Assembly (NCBI RefSeq): GCF_005298075.1
Contig: NZ_SZZH01000001.1
Coordinates: forward strand, 1,240,001-1,304,000
Origin: Nakamurella flava
GTDB taxonomy: Bacteria > Actinomycetota > Actinomycetes > Mycobacteriales > Nakamurellaceae
Direction: 5' to 3'
Length of the DNA: 64,000 bases
Shown: piece after piece, positions 11,403-20,576 of the stretch
Numbering within the stretch: position 1 is the stretch's first letter
Layout of the letters: every line of letters starts with the position of its first letter
The notes under the pieces: generated by a model
Databases searched by the model: none
Seen by the model: the letters and a program-made list of their open reading frames with translations, nothing else
Told to the model about the DNA's origin: nothing
Program-made: the position numbers and the translations under genes

Positions 11403-12344
11403 GTGCTGGCCATCGTCACGCCCGGACAGGGCGCCCAAAAGCCGGGGATGCTCTCCAGTTGGCTCGAACTCGACGGGATCGCCGACCTCGCGGCGGCCAT
11501 GTCGGAGCGGGCCAAGCTGGATCTCGTCACCCTCGGTACCACCGCCGGCGCCGAGGAGATCAAGGACACCGCGGTCACCCAGCCGCTGGTCGTCGCGGCC
11601 TCGCTGCTCGCCGCCGACCGGCTGACCTTCCCCGCCGGGGCACCCGTCGCCGGCCACTCCGTGGGCGAGCTCGCGGCGGCCGCGATCGCGGGGGTCCTGC
11701 GCCCGCTGGACGCCGTGGAACTGGCCGGGGTCCGCGGACGCGCGATGAGTGCGGCCTGCGCCCTCACCCCGACCGGGATGGCCGCCGTCATGGGTGGCGA
11801 CCCGGAACAGGTCGTCGCCGCCCTGGCCGAGCTGGACCTGGTCGGCGCCAACGTCAACGGCGGCGGGCAGATCGTCGCCGCCGGCAGCACGGCCGCCCTC
11901 GATGCGCTGGTCGCGAACCCGCCCGCCGGTACCCGGGTGATCCCGTTGCCGGTGGCCGGTGCCTTCCACACCTCGTTCATGTCGACGGCCCAGCAGGCCC
12001 TGGGCGAGCACCTGGACCAGCTGGTCGAGACCACGCCGCCGGTCGATCCGACCCGCCCACTGCTGACGAACTCCGACGGCAGCGTCGTCGGCGGCACCGG
12101 CTCAGGCGTCACCTACCTGCGGCTGCTGCAGCAGCAAGTCACCTCACCGGTCCGCTGGGACCGGTGCATGGCCACCCTGCGTTCGCTCGGGGTCACGGGA
12201 GTCCTGGAGCTCCCGCCGGCCGGCACCCTCGTCGGTCTGGTGAAGCGCGAGCTCAAGGGCATCGCCACGCTGGCGGTCAAGTCGCCGGCGGATCTGGACG
12301 CCGCGGCCGCCTTCTTCGCCGAACACGCGGGGGTCTCCGCGTGA
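11403..12344 (+). CDS. fabD: Malonyl-CoA:ACP transacylase
   Basis: A 313-residue acyltransferase that moves malonyl from CoA to acyl carrier protein, supplying extender units for type II fatty acid synthesis. The nucleophile elbow is GHSVGELAAA (around residue 83), the start reads IVTPGQGAQKPGM, and the second catalytic residue lies in the AGAFHTSFM segment (His). GTG start at 11403. Its stop overlaps fabH by four bases (GTGA), so translation is coupled. Confidence 0.95.
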   Translation: MLAIVTPGQGAQKPGMLSSWLELDGIADLAAAMSERAKLDLVTLGTTAGAEEIKDTAVTQPLVVAASLLAADRLTFPAGAPVAGHSVGELAAAAIAGVLRPLDAVELAGVRGRAMSAACALTPTGMAAVMGGDPEQVVAALAELDLVGANVNGGGQIVAAGSTAALDALVANPPAGTRVIPLPVAGAFHTSFMSTAQQALGEHLDQLVETTPPVDPTRPLLTNSDGSVVGGTGSGVTYLRLLQQQVTSPVRWDRCMATLRSLGVTGVLELPPAGTLVGLVKRELKGIATLAVKSPADLDAAAAFFAEHAGVSA

Positions 12345-13321
12345 GCGCGACCATTCGCACCGTCCCGGGTCGGGCCGGCTCCAAGATCGTCGGTCTCGGC
12401 TCGTACCGTCCCGAGAAGGTCGTCACCAACGACGATCTCGCCCAGATCATGGACACCAACGACGAGTGGATCCGCACCCGGGTGGGCATCGCCGAACGCC
12501 GTTTCGCCGGCCCGGACGACACCGTCGCCTCCATGGGCGCCAGCGCGGCGGCCAAGGCCATCGCCGAGGCCGGGCTCGGGCCGGCCGACATCGACGCGAT
12601 CATCGTGGCCACCTGCACCCCGGAGAGCACCACCCCGCACACCGCGACGCAGATCGCCGCCATCCTGGGGATCCACGCCGCCGGCACCTTCGACCTCAAC
12701 GCCGCGTGCGCCGGGTTCTGCTATGCCCTGGCCCAGGCCGACATGATCGTGCGGACCGGATCCGCGCGGAACGTGCTCGTCGTCGGGTCGGAGAAGTTGA
12801 CCGCCTGGACCGAACCCACCGATCGGGCCACCGCCATCATCTTCGCGGACGGGGCCGGCGCCGCCGTGGTCACCGGCGCGGACGAACCGGGCATCGGCCC
12901 GGTCTCCTGGGGCAGCGACGAGACCAACACCGACGCCATCCGCATCGACGGCCGCGACGGCTACTTCTTCCAGGCCGGGCAGACCGTGTTCCGCTGGGCG
13001 ACCACGGCGATCGCCCCGGTCGCCGTCCGGGCCGCGGAACTGGCGGGGGTCGCGCTGTCCGACATCGACGTGCTGGTCACCCACCAGGCGAACCTCCGCA
13101 TCATCGAGGCCATCGCCAAGAAGGTGAAGGCCGCCGGCGCGCGTGACGATCTGCGGGTCGGTACGGACATCGTCACGTCCGGCAACACCTCGTCCGCGTC
13201 GATCCCGCTGGCGCTGGACCGGATGCGGCAGGCCGGTGAGGTGCACAGCGGAGATCTGGTGCTGTCGGTCGCGTTCGGTGCCGGCCTGACCTACGCCGCG
13301 CAGGTCTACCGGTGCCCGTGA
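12341..13321 (+). CDS. fabH: 3-oxoacyl-ACP synthase III (KAS III)
   Basis: A 326-residue condensing enzyme that starts fatty acid chains by joining an acyl-CoA primer to malonyl-ACP. The catalytic triad is visible: Cys in LNAACAGFCYAL, His in VTHQANLRII and Asn in TSGNTSSASIP. The start segment DEWIRTRVGIAERR is typical. In many actinobacteria this enzyme takes branched primers; the sequence alone does not settle the primer. GTG start inside the fabD stop. Confidence 0.95.
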   Translation: MSATIRTVPGRAGSKIVGLGSYRPEKVVTNDDLAQIMDTNDEWIRTRVGIAERRFAGPDDTVASMGASAAAKAIAEAGLGPADIDAIIVATCTPESTTPHTATQIAAILGIHAAGTFDLNAACAGFCYALAQADMIVRTGSARNVLVVGSEKLTAWTEPTDRATAIIFADGAGAAVVTGADEPGIGPVSWGSDETNTDAIRIDGRDGYFFQAGQTVFRWATTAIAPVAVRAAELAGVALSDIDVLVTHQANLRIIEAIAKKVKAAGARDDLRVGTDIVTSGNTSSASIPLALDRMRQAGEVHSGDLVLSVAFGAGLTYAAQVYRCP

Positions 13322-13614
13322 TCGACGGGCACCGTCGGCTGACCGGGTGCCGGGAACTGGGACACCTGCTCATCCGGCTCCCGGGCGGCCGTCCGGCCGG
13401 GGGCTCACCGACCCGGCTGCCGGCGGGCGAACTCCCGGTACGGCAGAATGCGCCGCGACCGTCGTGCCGGAACGTCCGGCCGGGGACGTGTGCCACCGGC
13501 TCCTTCGGCGATCCCGACGGACCCGGCCCCTACGTCCGCCGGCAATGACGCCCGGACGACGTCTTCACCCCCCGCAGGACCACCCCGCAGGGACCACCCC
13601 CGAAAGGAAACACC
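13322..13614 (+). other. Gap between fabH and acpP
   Basis: 293 bases with no supportable gene, an unusually wide gap inside a fab operon. The last bases carry the acpP ribosome site GAAAGGA. An internal promoter for the highly expressed acpP would fit, but no clear -35/-10 pair is seen. Confidence 0.3.
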
Positions 13615-13857
13615 GTGAGCACTGAGGACACCCTCGCCGGACTCGGCGAGATCGTCGAAGAGGTTGCCGGCGTCACCGCCGCCGACGTCACCGCCGAGAA
13701 GTCGTTCACCGACGACCTGGACATCGACTCGCTGTCGATGGTCGAGATCGCCGTGCAGGCCGAGGACAAGTTCGGCGTCAAGATCCCGGACGACGAGCTG
13801 GCGAACCTGAAGACCGTCGGCGACGCCGTCTCGTACATCGAGGCCAACAAGGCATGA
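13615..13857 (+). CDS. acpP: Acyl carrier protein
   Basis: An 80-residue acidic carrier protein. The phosphopantetheine Ser is in the DDLDIDSLSMVEI motif (around residues 39-51), and the rest is the usual four-helix ACP. It carries growing acyl chains in type II synthesis. GTG start with GAAAGG eight bases upstream. The stop overlaps the fabF start (ATGA). Confidence 0.97.
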   Translation: MSTEDTLAGLGEIVEEVAGVTAADVTAEKSFTDDLDIDSLSMVEIAVQAEDKFGVKIPDDELANLKTVGDAVSYIEANKA

Positions 13858-15083
13858 GCAATAGCCCTGACGTCGTCGTCACCGGAATCGGGGCCACGAC
13901 GCCCATCGGTGGCACCGCGCCGGAGACCTGGCAGGCGATGCTGGACGGCCGGATCGGCGTCACGGCGCTCACCGAACCCTGGGCGGAGAAGTACGACCTG
14001 CCGGTGCGTATCCACGCGCCGCTGGCCGTCGATCCGTCCGAGGTGCTCTCCCGGGTCGAAGCGCGGCGGCTGGATCGCTGCCAGCAGGTGGCGCTGGTCG
14101 CCGCGCGCGAGGCCTGGGCCGATGCCGGTGCACCCGAACTCGACCTCGAGCGTCTCGGTGTCGTGGTCGGCACCGGCATCGGCGGGGCCCTGACCCTGCT
14201 CGGTCAGGACGACCTGCTGGAGCAGGACGGGGTCCGCAAGGTCGCCGTCCTGACCGTCCCGATGCTGATGCCCAACGGCCCGGCCGCCGCGGTCGGTCTG
14301 TGGGCCAAAGCCCGCGGCGGCGTCCACGCCCCGGTGTCGGCCTGCGCCTCCGGCGCCGAGGCACTGGCCTGGGCGTTCCGGATGATCCGCGACGGCGACT
14401 TCGACATCGCGATCGCCGGTGGGGCCGAGTCCTGCACCCACCCGCTGCCCATCTCCGGCTTCTCGCAGATGCGCGCGATGAGCACCCGCAACGACGACCC
14501 GCTCGGCGCTTCCCGCCCGTTCGACGTCGAGCGCGACGGCTTCGTGCTCGGCGAGGGCGCCGGGATGATGGTGTTGGAGAACGCCGATCACGCCCGGGCG
14601 CGGGGCGCGAAGATCTACGGCCGCCTGGCCGGGGTCGGTATGTCCAACGACGCCTTCCACATCACCGCACCCGAGCCCCAGGGCGAGGGCGCGAGCCGCG
14701 CGATCGGTAAGGCCCTGCGGATCGCCGGCCTGGACAAGAAGGACATCGGGCACGTCAACGCGCACGCCACGTCGACCCCGGTCGGCGACGTCGCGGAGTC
14801 GAACACGATCCTGCGGTCCATCGGCGAACATCCCGTCGTCACCGCGACCAAGTCGATGACCGGGCACATGCTCGGCGCGGCCGGTGCCGTCGAGGGCATC
14901 GCCACCCTGCTGGCCGTCCGGGACGGGATCGTCCCGGGGACCCGCAACCTCAACAAGCTGGACCCGGAGGTCGGTGTGGACGTCGCGATCGAGAACCGCG
15001 AGGTTCCGTCGCTGCGAGCCGCGGTCAACGACTCGTTCGGGTTCGGGGGCCACAACGTGGCCCTGGTCTTCACCAAGGACTGA
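13854..15083 (+). CDS. fabF: 3-oxoacyl-ACP synthase II (KAS II/KasA-like)
   Basis: A 409-residue elongating condensing enzyme. The active-site Cys is in VSACASGAE (around residue 165) and the two His are in NAHATSTPVGD and KSMTGHMLGAAGA; GFGGHNVAL lies at the C terminus. It is the only elongating KAS in this locus, whereas M. tuberculosis has adjacent kasA and kasB. Coupled to acpP by a four-base overlap and followed by a hairpin. Confidence 0.95.
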   Translation: MSNSPDVVVTGIGATTPIGGTAPETWQAMLDGRIGVTALTEPWAEKYDLPVRIHAPLAVDPSEVLSRVEARRLDRCQQVALVAAREAWADAGAPELDLERLGVVVGTGIGGALTLLGQDDLLEQDGVRKVAVLTVPMLMPNGPAAAVGLWAKARGGVHAPVSACASGAEALAWAFRMIRDGDFDIAIAGGAESCTHPLPISGFSQMRAMSTRNDDPLGASRPFDVERDGFVLGEGAGMMVLENADHARARGAKIYGRLAGVGMSNDAFHITAPEPQGEGASRAIGKALRIAGLDKKDIGHVNAHATSTPVGDVAESNTILRSIGEHPVVTATKSMTGHMLGAAGAVEGIATLLAVRDGIVPGTRNLNKLDPEVGVDVAIENREVPSLRAAVNDSFGFGGHNVALVFTKD

Positions 15084-15087
15084 CGCG

Positions 15088-15132
15088 CGACCCGGCCCGC
15101 TGCTCCCCCGATCAGGGAGTGCGGGCCGGTCG
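15088..15132 (+). terminator. Imperfect hairpin after fabF
   Basis: Arms 15088-15100 and 15121-15132 pair over 12 bp with one bulged base. A small inner stem (CTCCC/GGGAG) extends it. It starts five bases after the fabF stop and may attenuate rather than fully stop transcription into accD. Confidence 0.55.
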
Positions 15133-15316
15133 CCGGGAACGTCGCCCGCACCCAGGCGACGCTGGCCGGCCGGTCGTCCCGCCGACACCACGGCGGGACG
15201 GCGCACCCTCCTTCTCGACGGGCGTGCCTGCCGCCGTTCCGTCATCCCGCCCGCGCACGGTCTGCTTCGGCGCACCCGTCGCGTGGGACCGTCACCGGTT
15301 TGCACTGGAGCCCACC

Positions 15317-16744
15317 GTGACCTCTCTGGCCGATCCCCTGCCCGACCTGCTGCCGCCGCCCCGCACCCTCGACCCGCGGGAACCGGAGGTCCGGCTGGCC
15401 GCGCTCTTCGACGTCGACTCATCGGTGCCGCTGTTCCCGGGTGACACCTCGGGCGTCTCGGCCGCTCGCGGCCGGATCAACGGGGCCAAGGCGGTGGCGT
15501 TCTGCACCGACGCGACCCGGATGGGCGGAGCGCTCGGCTCCGAGGGCTGCCGGCACATCGTCGAGGCCATCGACACCGCGTTGCGGGAGCGGATTCCCGT
15601 CATCGGCCTGTGGCACTCGGGCGGCGCCCGGCTTGCCGAAGGGGTCGAGGCGCTGGACGGCGTCGGTCAGGTCTTCGCGGCCATGATCCGGGCGTCCGGG
15701 CGCGTGCCCCAGATCTCGGTCGTCCTCGGTGCGGCCGCCGGTGGCGCCGCCTACGGGCCGGCGCTGACCGACATCGTGATCATGGCCCCGGAGGGCCGGG
15801 TCTTCGTCACCGGTCCGGACGTGGTCCGTTCGGTCACCGGCGAGCAGGTCGACATGGAGGCCCTGGGCGGGCCGTCGGCCCACGAGAAGAAGTCCGGGGT
15901 CGTGCACATCATCGCGGCTTCGGAGGCCGACGCGTTGGCCCGGGCCCGGCACGTGACGACCCTGTTCGCGCGCCCCGGTATGGCTGTCCTGGACAACATG
16001 CCGGACGACGAGGGTCTCGCCGCACTGCTGCCCGAGCAGCGCAACCGGGCCTACAACGTCCGGCCGCTCATCAACCGCATCCTCGACGAGCCGCTGGAGG
16101 AGCTCCAGGCCAAGTGGGCGCCCAACATCGTGGTCGGCCTGGGCCGGCTGGGTGGCCGGTCGCTGGGCGTCGTCGCCAACAACCCGCTTCGGCTGGGTGG
16201 TTGCCTGGATTCGACGTCGGCGGAGAAGGCCGCCCGCTTCGTGCGGATGTGCGATTCCCTGGGCCTGCCGCTGCTGGTGCTGGTCGACGTCCCCGGCTAC
16301 CTTCCCGGGGTCGGTCAGGAATGGGACGGCGTCGTCCGCCGCGGGGCGAAGCTGCTGCACGCCTTCGCGGAGGCGGTGGTGCCGCGGGTGACGCTGGTGA
16401 CCCGCAAGGCGTTCGGCGGTGCCTACATCGCCATGAACTCCAAGTCCTTGGGCGCGACCACGGTGTTCGCCTGGCCGGACGCCGAGATCGCCGTGATGGG
16501 CGCCAAGGCCGCCGTCGGCATCCTGCACCGCCGCAAGCTCGCCGCCGCCGCCCCCGAGGACCGCGAGGAACTGCAGGCCCAGCTGGCCGCCGAGCACGAG
16601 AAGCTGGCCGGCGGAGTCGACCGGGCCGTCGCGCTCGGACACGTCGACGAGGTCATCACCCCGGCGCAGACCCGTCGCCGGCTGGCCGAGGCCCTGGCCG
16701 CCGCGCCCGCCGGGCGGGGGGCGCACGGCAACATCCCGCTGTGA
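15317..16744 (+). CDS. accD: Acyl-CoA carboxylase carboxyltransferase (beta) subunit, AccD6-like
   Basis: A 475-residue carboxyltransferase with both crotonase-like halves. The oxyanion-hole glycines are in LWHSGGARLAEG and GAAAGGAAYGPALTD in the N half, with FGGAYIAMNSKSLGA and MGAKAAVGILHRR in the C half. It transfers carboxyl from biotin to acetyl-CoA (or propionyl-CoA) to make malonyl-CoA. Its place after fabF is that of accD6 in mycobacteria. No biotin carboxylase subunit lies nearby, so it must pair with one encoded elsewhere. GTG start at 15317 with GGAG six bases upstream. Confidence 0.93.
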   Translation: MTSLADPLPDLLPPPRTLDPREPEVRLAALFDVDSSVPLFPGDTSGVSAARGRINGAKAVAFCTDATRMGGALGSEGCRHIVEAIDTALRERIPVIGLWHSGGARLAEGVEALDGVGQVFAAMIRASGRVPQISVVLGAAAGGAAYGPALTDIVIMAPEGRVFVTGPDVVRSVTGEQVDMEALGGPSAHEKKSGVVHIIAASEADALARARHVTTLFARPGMAVLDNMPDDEGLAALLPEQRNRAYNVRPLINRILDEPLEELQAKWAPNIVVGLGRLGGRSLGVVANNPLRLGGCLDSTSAEKAARFVRMCDSLGLPLLVLVDVPGYLPGVGQEWDGVVRRGAKLLHAFAEAVVPRVTLVTRKAFGGAYIAMNSKSLGATTVFAWPDAEIAVMGAKAAVGILHRRKLAAAAPEDREELQAQLAAEHEKLAGGVDRAVALGHVDEVITPAQTRRRLAEALAAAPAGRGAHGNIPL

Positions 16745-16929
16745 GTGCGCCGTCTGCGTCGTCGGTTCATAGCGCAGAGGGCCGAACGCTCAGCTACTGC
16801 AAGGTCGCGTCCGCGACTAAGCCGCTGGTGCTGCAACAGCACGGCGGGCCGACAGCCGACTCAAGGCCGGCCCTTTCGCTGACGTAGGAGCCCGGTTCAG
16901 CCTGCGGCTGGTCTCACTGCGGTCCGCGA
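16745..16929 (+). other. Non-coding stretch after accD
   Basis: 185 bases with no supportable gene. A small hairpin, GTGCTG-CAA-CAGCAC near 16828-16842, might terminate accD transcription. The stretch leads directly into a hydrolase remnant. Confidence 0.3.
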
Positions 16930-17220
16930 ATGAGGTCAGCGTCGCCGGCATTCGGCGAGTCGACCCGGCAGCGGGACCGGCCATCTGCGGGCTGGGCCGA
17001 CGACCTGCCGACGGTGGCCAACGTCCTCGGGGCCGAGCGGTTCGCCGTCACCGGCTGGTCGGAAGACGAGCCGTGGATGCTGCTCACCACGGCCCACCTG
17101 GCGCCCGAGCGGCTGCGCCACATCACGGCGGTCTTCCGAGCCGGGCGCCGGGTGGTACCCGGTCGACGGCGCTGGTTTGACGAGATCCTCGCGGTGGTGG
17201 CAGCGGACCTGTCACGCTGA
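16930..17220 (+). pseudogene. Decayed alpha/beta hydrolase fragment
   Basis: The 96-codon frame reads FGESTRQRDR, then WADDLPTVANVLG, then FAVTGWSEDEP and HLAPERLRHIT. This is the stretch around the nucleophile elbow of actinobacterial alpha/beta hydrolases, which normally reads GWSEGGPWALA. Here the two glycines after the Ser-Glu are Asp and Glu. The N-terminal strands, most of the cap and the catalytic His region are missing; intact relatives have about 280 residues. There is no ribosome site or sensible start. I read it as a truncated, diverged remnant; a small functional protein is unlikely. Confidence 0.6.
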
Positions 17221-17364
17221 CGGGTCGATCTCAGGTGCCGCCTGTGCAGCCCGCTCACCCGTCCGCCTCATCCGGTTGCCCTATTGGTTACACATCGACA
17301 GTCGAGGTAGCTTTCGATTTCCTCGTGCGGCCTCCGCCAGCTCGACATCATCGACGGGACCCCC

Positions 17365-18390
17365 ATGAACAGGTCGCTCTTTCGCGCCTTCATCAGCATT
17401 CTCGCGGCCGGTTTGCTGGTCGCCTCCACCACTACCTCCGTCAGCCAGGCAGCCACCACTGCGTCCGCTGCGTCCACGAAGCCGACATACACCTTCACAG
17501 TGGACATCGCCGTTGCGCAGACGACTGCACAACGTTACGGGGGTTTGGATGCGACTATCTCTCTGCTGGCCGACCAATGGAAGAAGGTGAATTCCCAATT
17601 CAACGGCGACGGTCGACTGCAGGCGGTCTACCAGTTCAGCGTCGTGAGTAGCCATCAGTACGCCGACGACGCACCGAGTGAAGTGGGCAGGCTCCATCCG
17701 TCGACGAATGTCAAGGTCATCTATGACGAAGACACGTCCATGACGTTCGGATGGAATCGAAACGAACAAACCATCGTCGTCAAGCCGTTTCCCGGAACTG
17801 GCGGGATCCTCGGTTCAGACACGACTGACGGCGTGGTTCACGAGCTCGGCCACTACCGCGGCGCTGTCGACGAGTACGCCTGCAACATCACCGAACCCCC
17901 GAAAAACCCCGTCAATGGGTGGACGTTTCGAGAGATCCCCTCCATCATGAGCGTCTCCCAAAAGGCGACAAGCTGGTCACCGTACGCGGCCGGCCTCATC
18001 AATCTGCAGGGTTCCCGTAAGGACGAGCCTTACCCGTCACTCGCGTCGACCGCACTTCCGCCGCTGACCGTCTCGACGACCACCAACGCATTCCGGACCC
18101 CTGTGCAGGCGAGAGTGAGAATGTACCCGGTCATCTGGTATTCGGGGCAGGTCAACGCGACACCGTCGCAGCAGGTCCAGACGAACAAGAACGGACACTA
18201 CACCTTTTCGGTGAACCCATTCACAGCAGATCCGGACATCAATGTGCCGTGGAACCTGCGCTACTGCCTGTTGCTGGTGAGGGCCGAATGGAACGGCAAG
18301 GTGAACTATTCGTGGTTGCCACTGGCCGCCGTAGGCGGCGCCTACTTCAACAGCCGCACCAAGCCCTACGTACACATGATCAACTTCTGA
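17365..18390 (+). CDS. Secreted putative zinc metalloprotease (HExxHxxGxxDEY)
   Basis: A 341-residue protein with a clear signal peptide: NRSLFR, then a hydrophobic core to about residue 25 and an Ala-x-Ala-type cleavage near residue 30. The motif VVHELGHYRGAVDEYA (around residue 158) is a gluzincin/metzincin-like HExxH with a downstream Asp/Glu-Tyr, resembling the zinc site of M64-type peptidases. The rest matches nothing I can name. A zinc-dependent secreted hydrolase is the likely role; substrate unknown. Base composition is visibly lower in GC than the neighbours, with many A/T-ending codons, which suggests acquisition by transfer. It stands alone between a hydrolase remnant and a DHFR-like gene. 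Confidence 0.6.
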   Translation: MNRSLFRAFISILAAGLLVASTTTSVSQAATTASAASTKPTYTFTVDIAVAQTTAQRYGGLDATISLLADQWKKVNSQFNGDGRLQAVYQFSVVSSHQYADDAPSEVGRLHPSTNVKVIYDEDTSMTFGWNRNEQTIVVKPFPGTGGILGSDTTDGVVHELGHYRGAVDEYACNITEPPKNPVNGWTFREIPSIMSVSQKATSWSPYAAGLINLQGSRKDEPYPSLASTALPPLTVSTTTNAFRTPVQARVRMYPVIWYSGQVNATPSQQVQTNKNGHYTFSVNPFTADPDINVPWNLRYCLLLVRAEWNGKVNYSWLPLAAVGGAYFNSRTKPYVHMINF

Positions 18391-18507
18391 CACCGCCTTC
18401 ATCACTGAGGAACGCAACTCATCGGGCCACCTGCCCGGTCTGACTCGCGATGAGTTCCGCCGATCTCGCAGGTCTATCTGGGGCGAGCGTGTCGACGGGA
18501 GAAGCCC

Positions 18508-19206
18508 ATGCGCGTAATCGTGATCAACCACCTGAGCCTCGACGGGGTCCTTCAGGCCCCGGGCGGTCCGGACGAGGACCCGCGCGACGGGTTTCGGCAC
18601 GGCGGATGGGCCGCGCTGGGCGGCGACCCGTCGATCCCGGAGGCGATGGGGGCGTCGATGGGCGCGGAGTTCTCCTGGCTGTTCAATCGCCGCACCAATG
18701 AGCAGCTGCTGACCCGTTGGAATCAGGTGGGCGGACCGTTCGCCGACAGCTTCAACCAGCTGCCCAAGTACGTCGTGTCCGGCCGGCCGGACACGGTGCT
18801 GCGCTGGCCGAACAGCACCCTGCTGCACGGCGACGTGCCGGCCGGCGTGGCCGAGCTGCGCGAACAGTCGGGCGGCAACCTGATGATCCTCGGCAGCGGT
18901 GCGCTGGTCCGTTCCTTGTTGCCGCACGGTCTGATCGACGAGCTGCTGCTCATGATCCACCCGGTCGTCCTGGGCTCCGGGCAGCGGCTGTTCGGACCGG
19001 ACGACTACACACGTCGTCTCGAACTCGTCGACAGTCGCAGCACGGCAACGGGCGTCCTGCTGGCGACCCACCGATCGACCGACGCCCGACCGAACCTGGC
19101 TCAGCCCGCGGATCGGGCCTGCGCGGCGGTGGCCTGGTGCTCGGCCGAGTCGACGACGTCCAGCGACGGCGCCGGAACCCGGCCGAGGGCCAACCGCAAC
19201 GCATAG
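18508..19206 (+). CDS. DHFR/RibD-like reductase domain protein
   Basis: A 232-residue protein of the RibD C-terminal (dihydrofolate reductase-like) fold. It starts MRVIVINHLSLDGVLQAPGG and contains LPKYVVSG and GGNLMILGSGALVRSLL, the family's NADP-binding segments. The usual GRRTYE motif is altered to NRRTNEQ. Members are small NADPH-dependent reductases of mostly unknown substrate. The domain ends near residue 190. The last ~40 residues read through the convergent GH3 gene, giving a 106-base tail overlap, so the original stop may have been lost. GGGAG lies just upstream of the ATG. Confidence 0.75.
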   Translation: MRVIVINHLSLDGVLQAPGGPDEDPRDGFRHGGWAALGGDPSIPEAMGASMGAEFSWLFNRRTNEQLLTRWNQVGGPFADSFNQLPKYVVSGRPDTVLRWPNSTLLHGDVPAGVAELREQSGGNLMILGSGALVRSLLPHGLIDELLLMIHPVVLGSGQRLFGPDDYTRRLELVDSRSTATGVLLATHRSTDARPNLAQPADRACAAVAWCSAESTTSSDGAGTRPRANRNA

Positions 19207-20576
19207 ACCCGGGTGGCCGCCTCGGTGAGCCGTTCGGCCGGGAGTCGGCCGTCGTTCGCGGCCGCGACGATGCCGTCGACGGCACCGTCCGGATCGACCG
19301 GCATCAGGACCAGGTCCTGACCGGCGGCGATCCCCCGCCACGGTGCCTCGTTCTTGCCGTAGGCCTCGACGACCGGGGCCATCTCGAAGGAGTCGGAGAC
19401 GGCCACCCCACCGAAGTCCAGTCCCTGGCACCCGCCGGTGCCGGACCCGTGCACCAGATCGGTGAGCACGGTGCGGGACAGGCTGGTCGGCAGCTCGCTG
19501 GCGCCGGCCGCCGGCCACCGGATGTGCCCGGTCATCACCAACGGCGCCCCGGCAGCGACCCCGTCCCGGAACGGCACGGCCTCGGCCGCGTTCCACTCCT
19601 CGCAGGACGAGTCGAGCTGGGGCAGGGCGACGTGGGTGTCGGCGGCGAGCCGGCCGATCCCCGGGAAATGCTTGATCGTCGGGGCGACCCCACCGGCCGA
19701 GTAGCCGCGGACGGCCGCGCCGACCAGTTCGCCGACCCGATCGGGATCGGAGCCGAACGTGCGGCCGGCCACCCCCGATGCGCCGGAGCGCGGGGCGATG
19801 TCGGCGTCGGGGGCGAAGTCGACGTTCACCCCGACGGCGCGCAGCTCGCGCCCGGCCGCGGTGGTGACCGCCTCCGTCGCGGCCACGGCGGCAGCAGTGT
19901 CGGTGATGTCGCCGAGTTCGTCGGCGCCCGGGAAGTCGGTGAACCCGTTGACCATCCGCGTGACCAGCCCGTACTCCTGATCCGTGGCGACCAGCAATGG
20001 CGCCCCCGCCTGTCCGGCCGGGACCTGGGCCTGCAGCGCGGCGGTCACGGCGGCGACCTGTGCGGGGGTGCCGGCACTCGTGCCGTCGATGGTGCCCTGC
20101 GAGCCCATGAGGATGACGCCACCGAGGTGGCGGCGCTGGACGAGATCGCTGCCGACGGCGTCGGCGGAGCTGGCCATCACCACGGTCCCGGCGCGATCCT
20201 CGACGCTCATGGCGGCGACGGCCGCGGCTGCGGCCGCCTGGTCCGCCGCGGTGACCAGGCCATTCGTCGCTGCGGGGGCCGCCGGGGTGGGGGCCGGGCT
20301 GGAGGTGGACACCGGCACGGGGGCGGCGGATGAGGTCGTGGTCGGATCGGCGGCCGTCGACTCACTCGTCGGCACCGTCGGGGACGGGGATTGGACGGTA
20401 GGCGAAGCGGAGCGGTCGTCCTCGGACAGGACGAAGGAACCACCCGAGGATGCGGTCCCGGTGAGCGCATCGGCGGACGGCGACGGTGAGCCGCCGCAGG
20501 CCACCAGGACGAGCGACCCGGCGACGATCAGCGCGCTGACTCGGAGGACCCGGCCATGGTGCCCGGTCACGAGCAC
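19101..20576 (-). CDS. Glycoside hydrolase family 3 lipoprotein (beta-N-acetylglucosaminidase-like)
   Basis: About 490 residues. The signal peptide ends in a lipobox (LVLVACGGS), followed by a ~100-residue Ser/Thr/Ala/Pro linker and a single GH3 TIM barrel. KHFPGIG with a downstream ADTHVALP matches the NagZ-type loop carrying the Asp-His catalytic dyad. VAVSDSFEMAP carries the Asp nucleophile. It is expected to remove beta-linked GlcNAc from peptidoglycan fragments or glycans outside the membrane. The first His of the KHFPGHG signature is Ile here. Start GTG 20576 (or GTG 20570); it overlaps the upstream membrane gene by ten bases. Confidence 0.82.
   Translation of the reverse strand: MLVTGHHGRVLRVSALIVAGSLVLVACGGSPSPSADALTGTASSGGSFVLSEDDRSASPTVQSPSPTVPTSESTAADPTTTSSAAPVPVSTSSPAPTPAAPAATNGLVTAADQAAAAAAVAAMSVEDRAGTVVMASSADAVGSDLVQRRHLGGVILMGSQGTIDGTSAGTPAQVAAVTAALQAQVPAGQAGAPLLVATDQEYGLVTRMVNGFTDFPGADELGDITDTAAAVAATEAVTTAAGRELRAVGVNVDFAPDADIAPRSGASGVAGRTFGSDPDRVGELVGAAVRGYSAGGVAPTIKHFPGIGRLAADTHVALPQLDSSCEEWNAAEAVPFRDGVAAGAPLVMTGHIRWPAAGASELPTSLSRTVLTDLVHGSGTGGCQGLDFGGVAVSDSFEMAPVVEAYGKNEAPWRGIAAGQDLVLMPVDPDGAVDGIVAAANDGRLPAERLTEAATRVYALRLALGRVPAPSLDVVDSAEHQATAAQARSAG

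Noticed and set aside
13322-13614. Short frames between fabH and acpP
   Set aside because: No ribosome site, strong Pro/Arg/Gly bias and no conserved pattern. Treated as intergenic.
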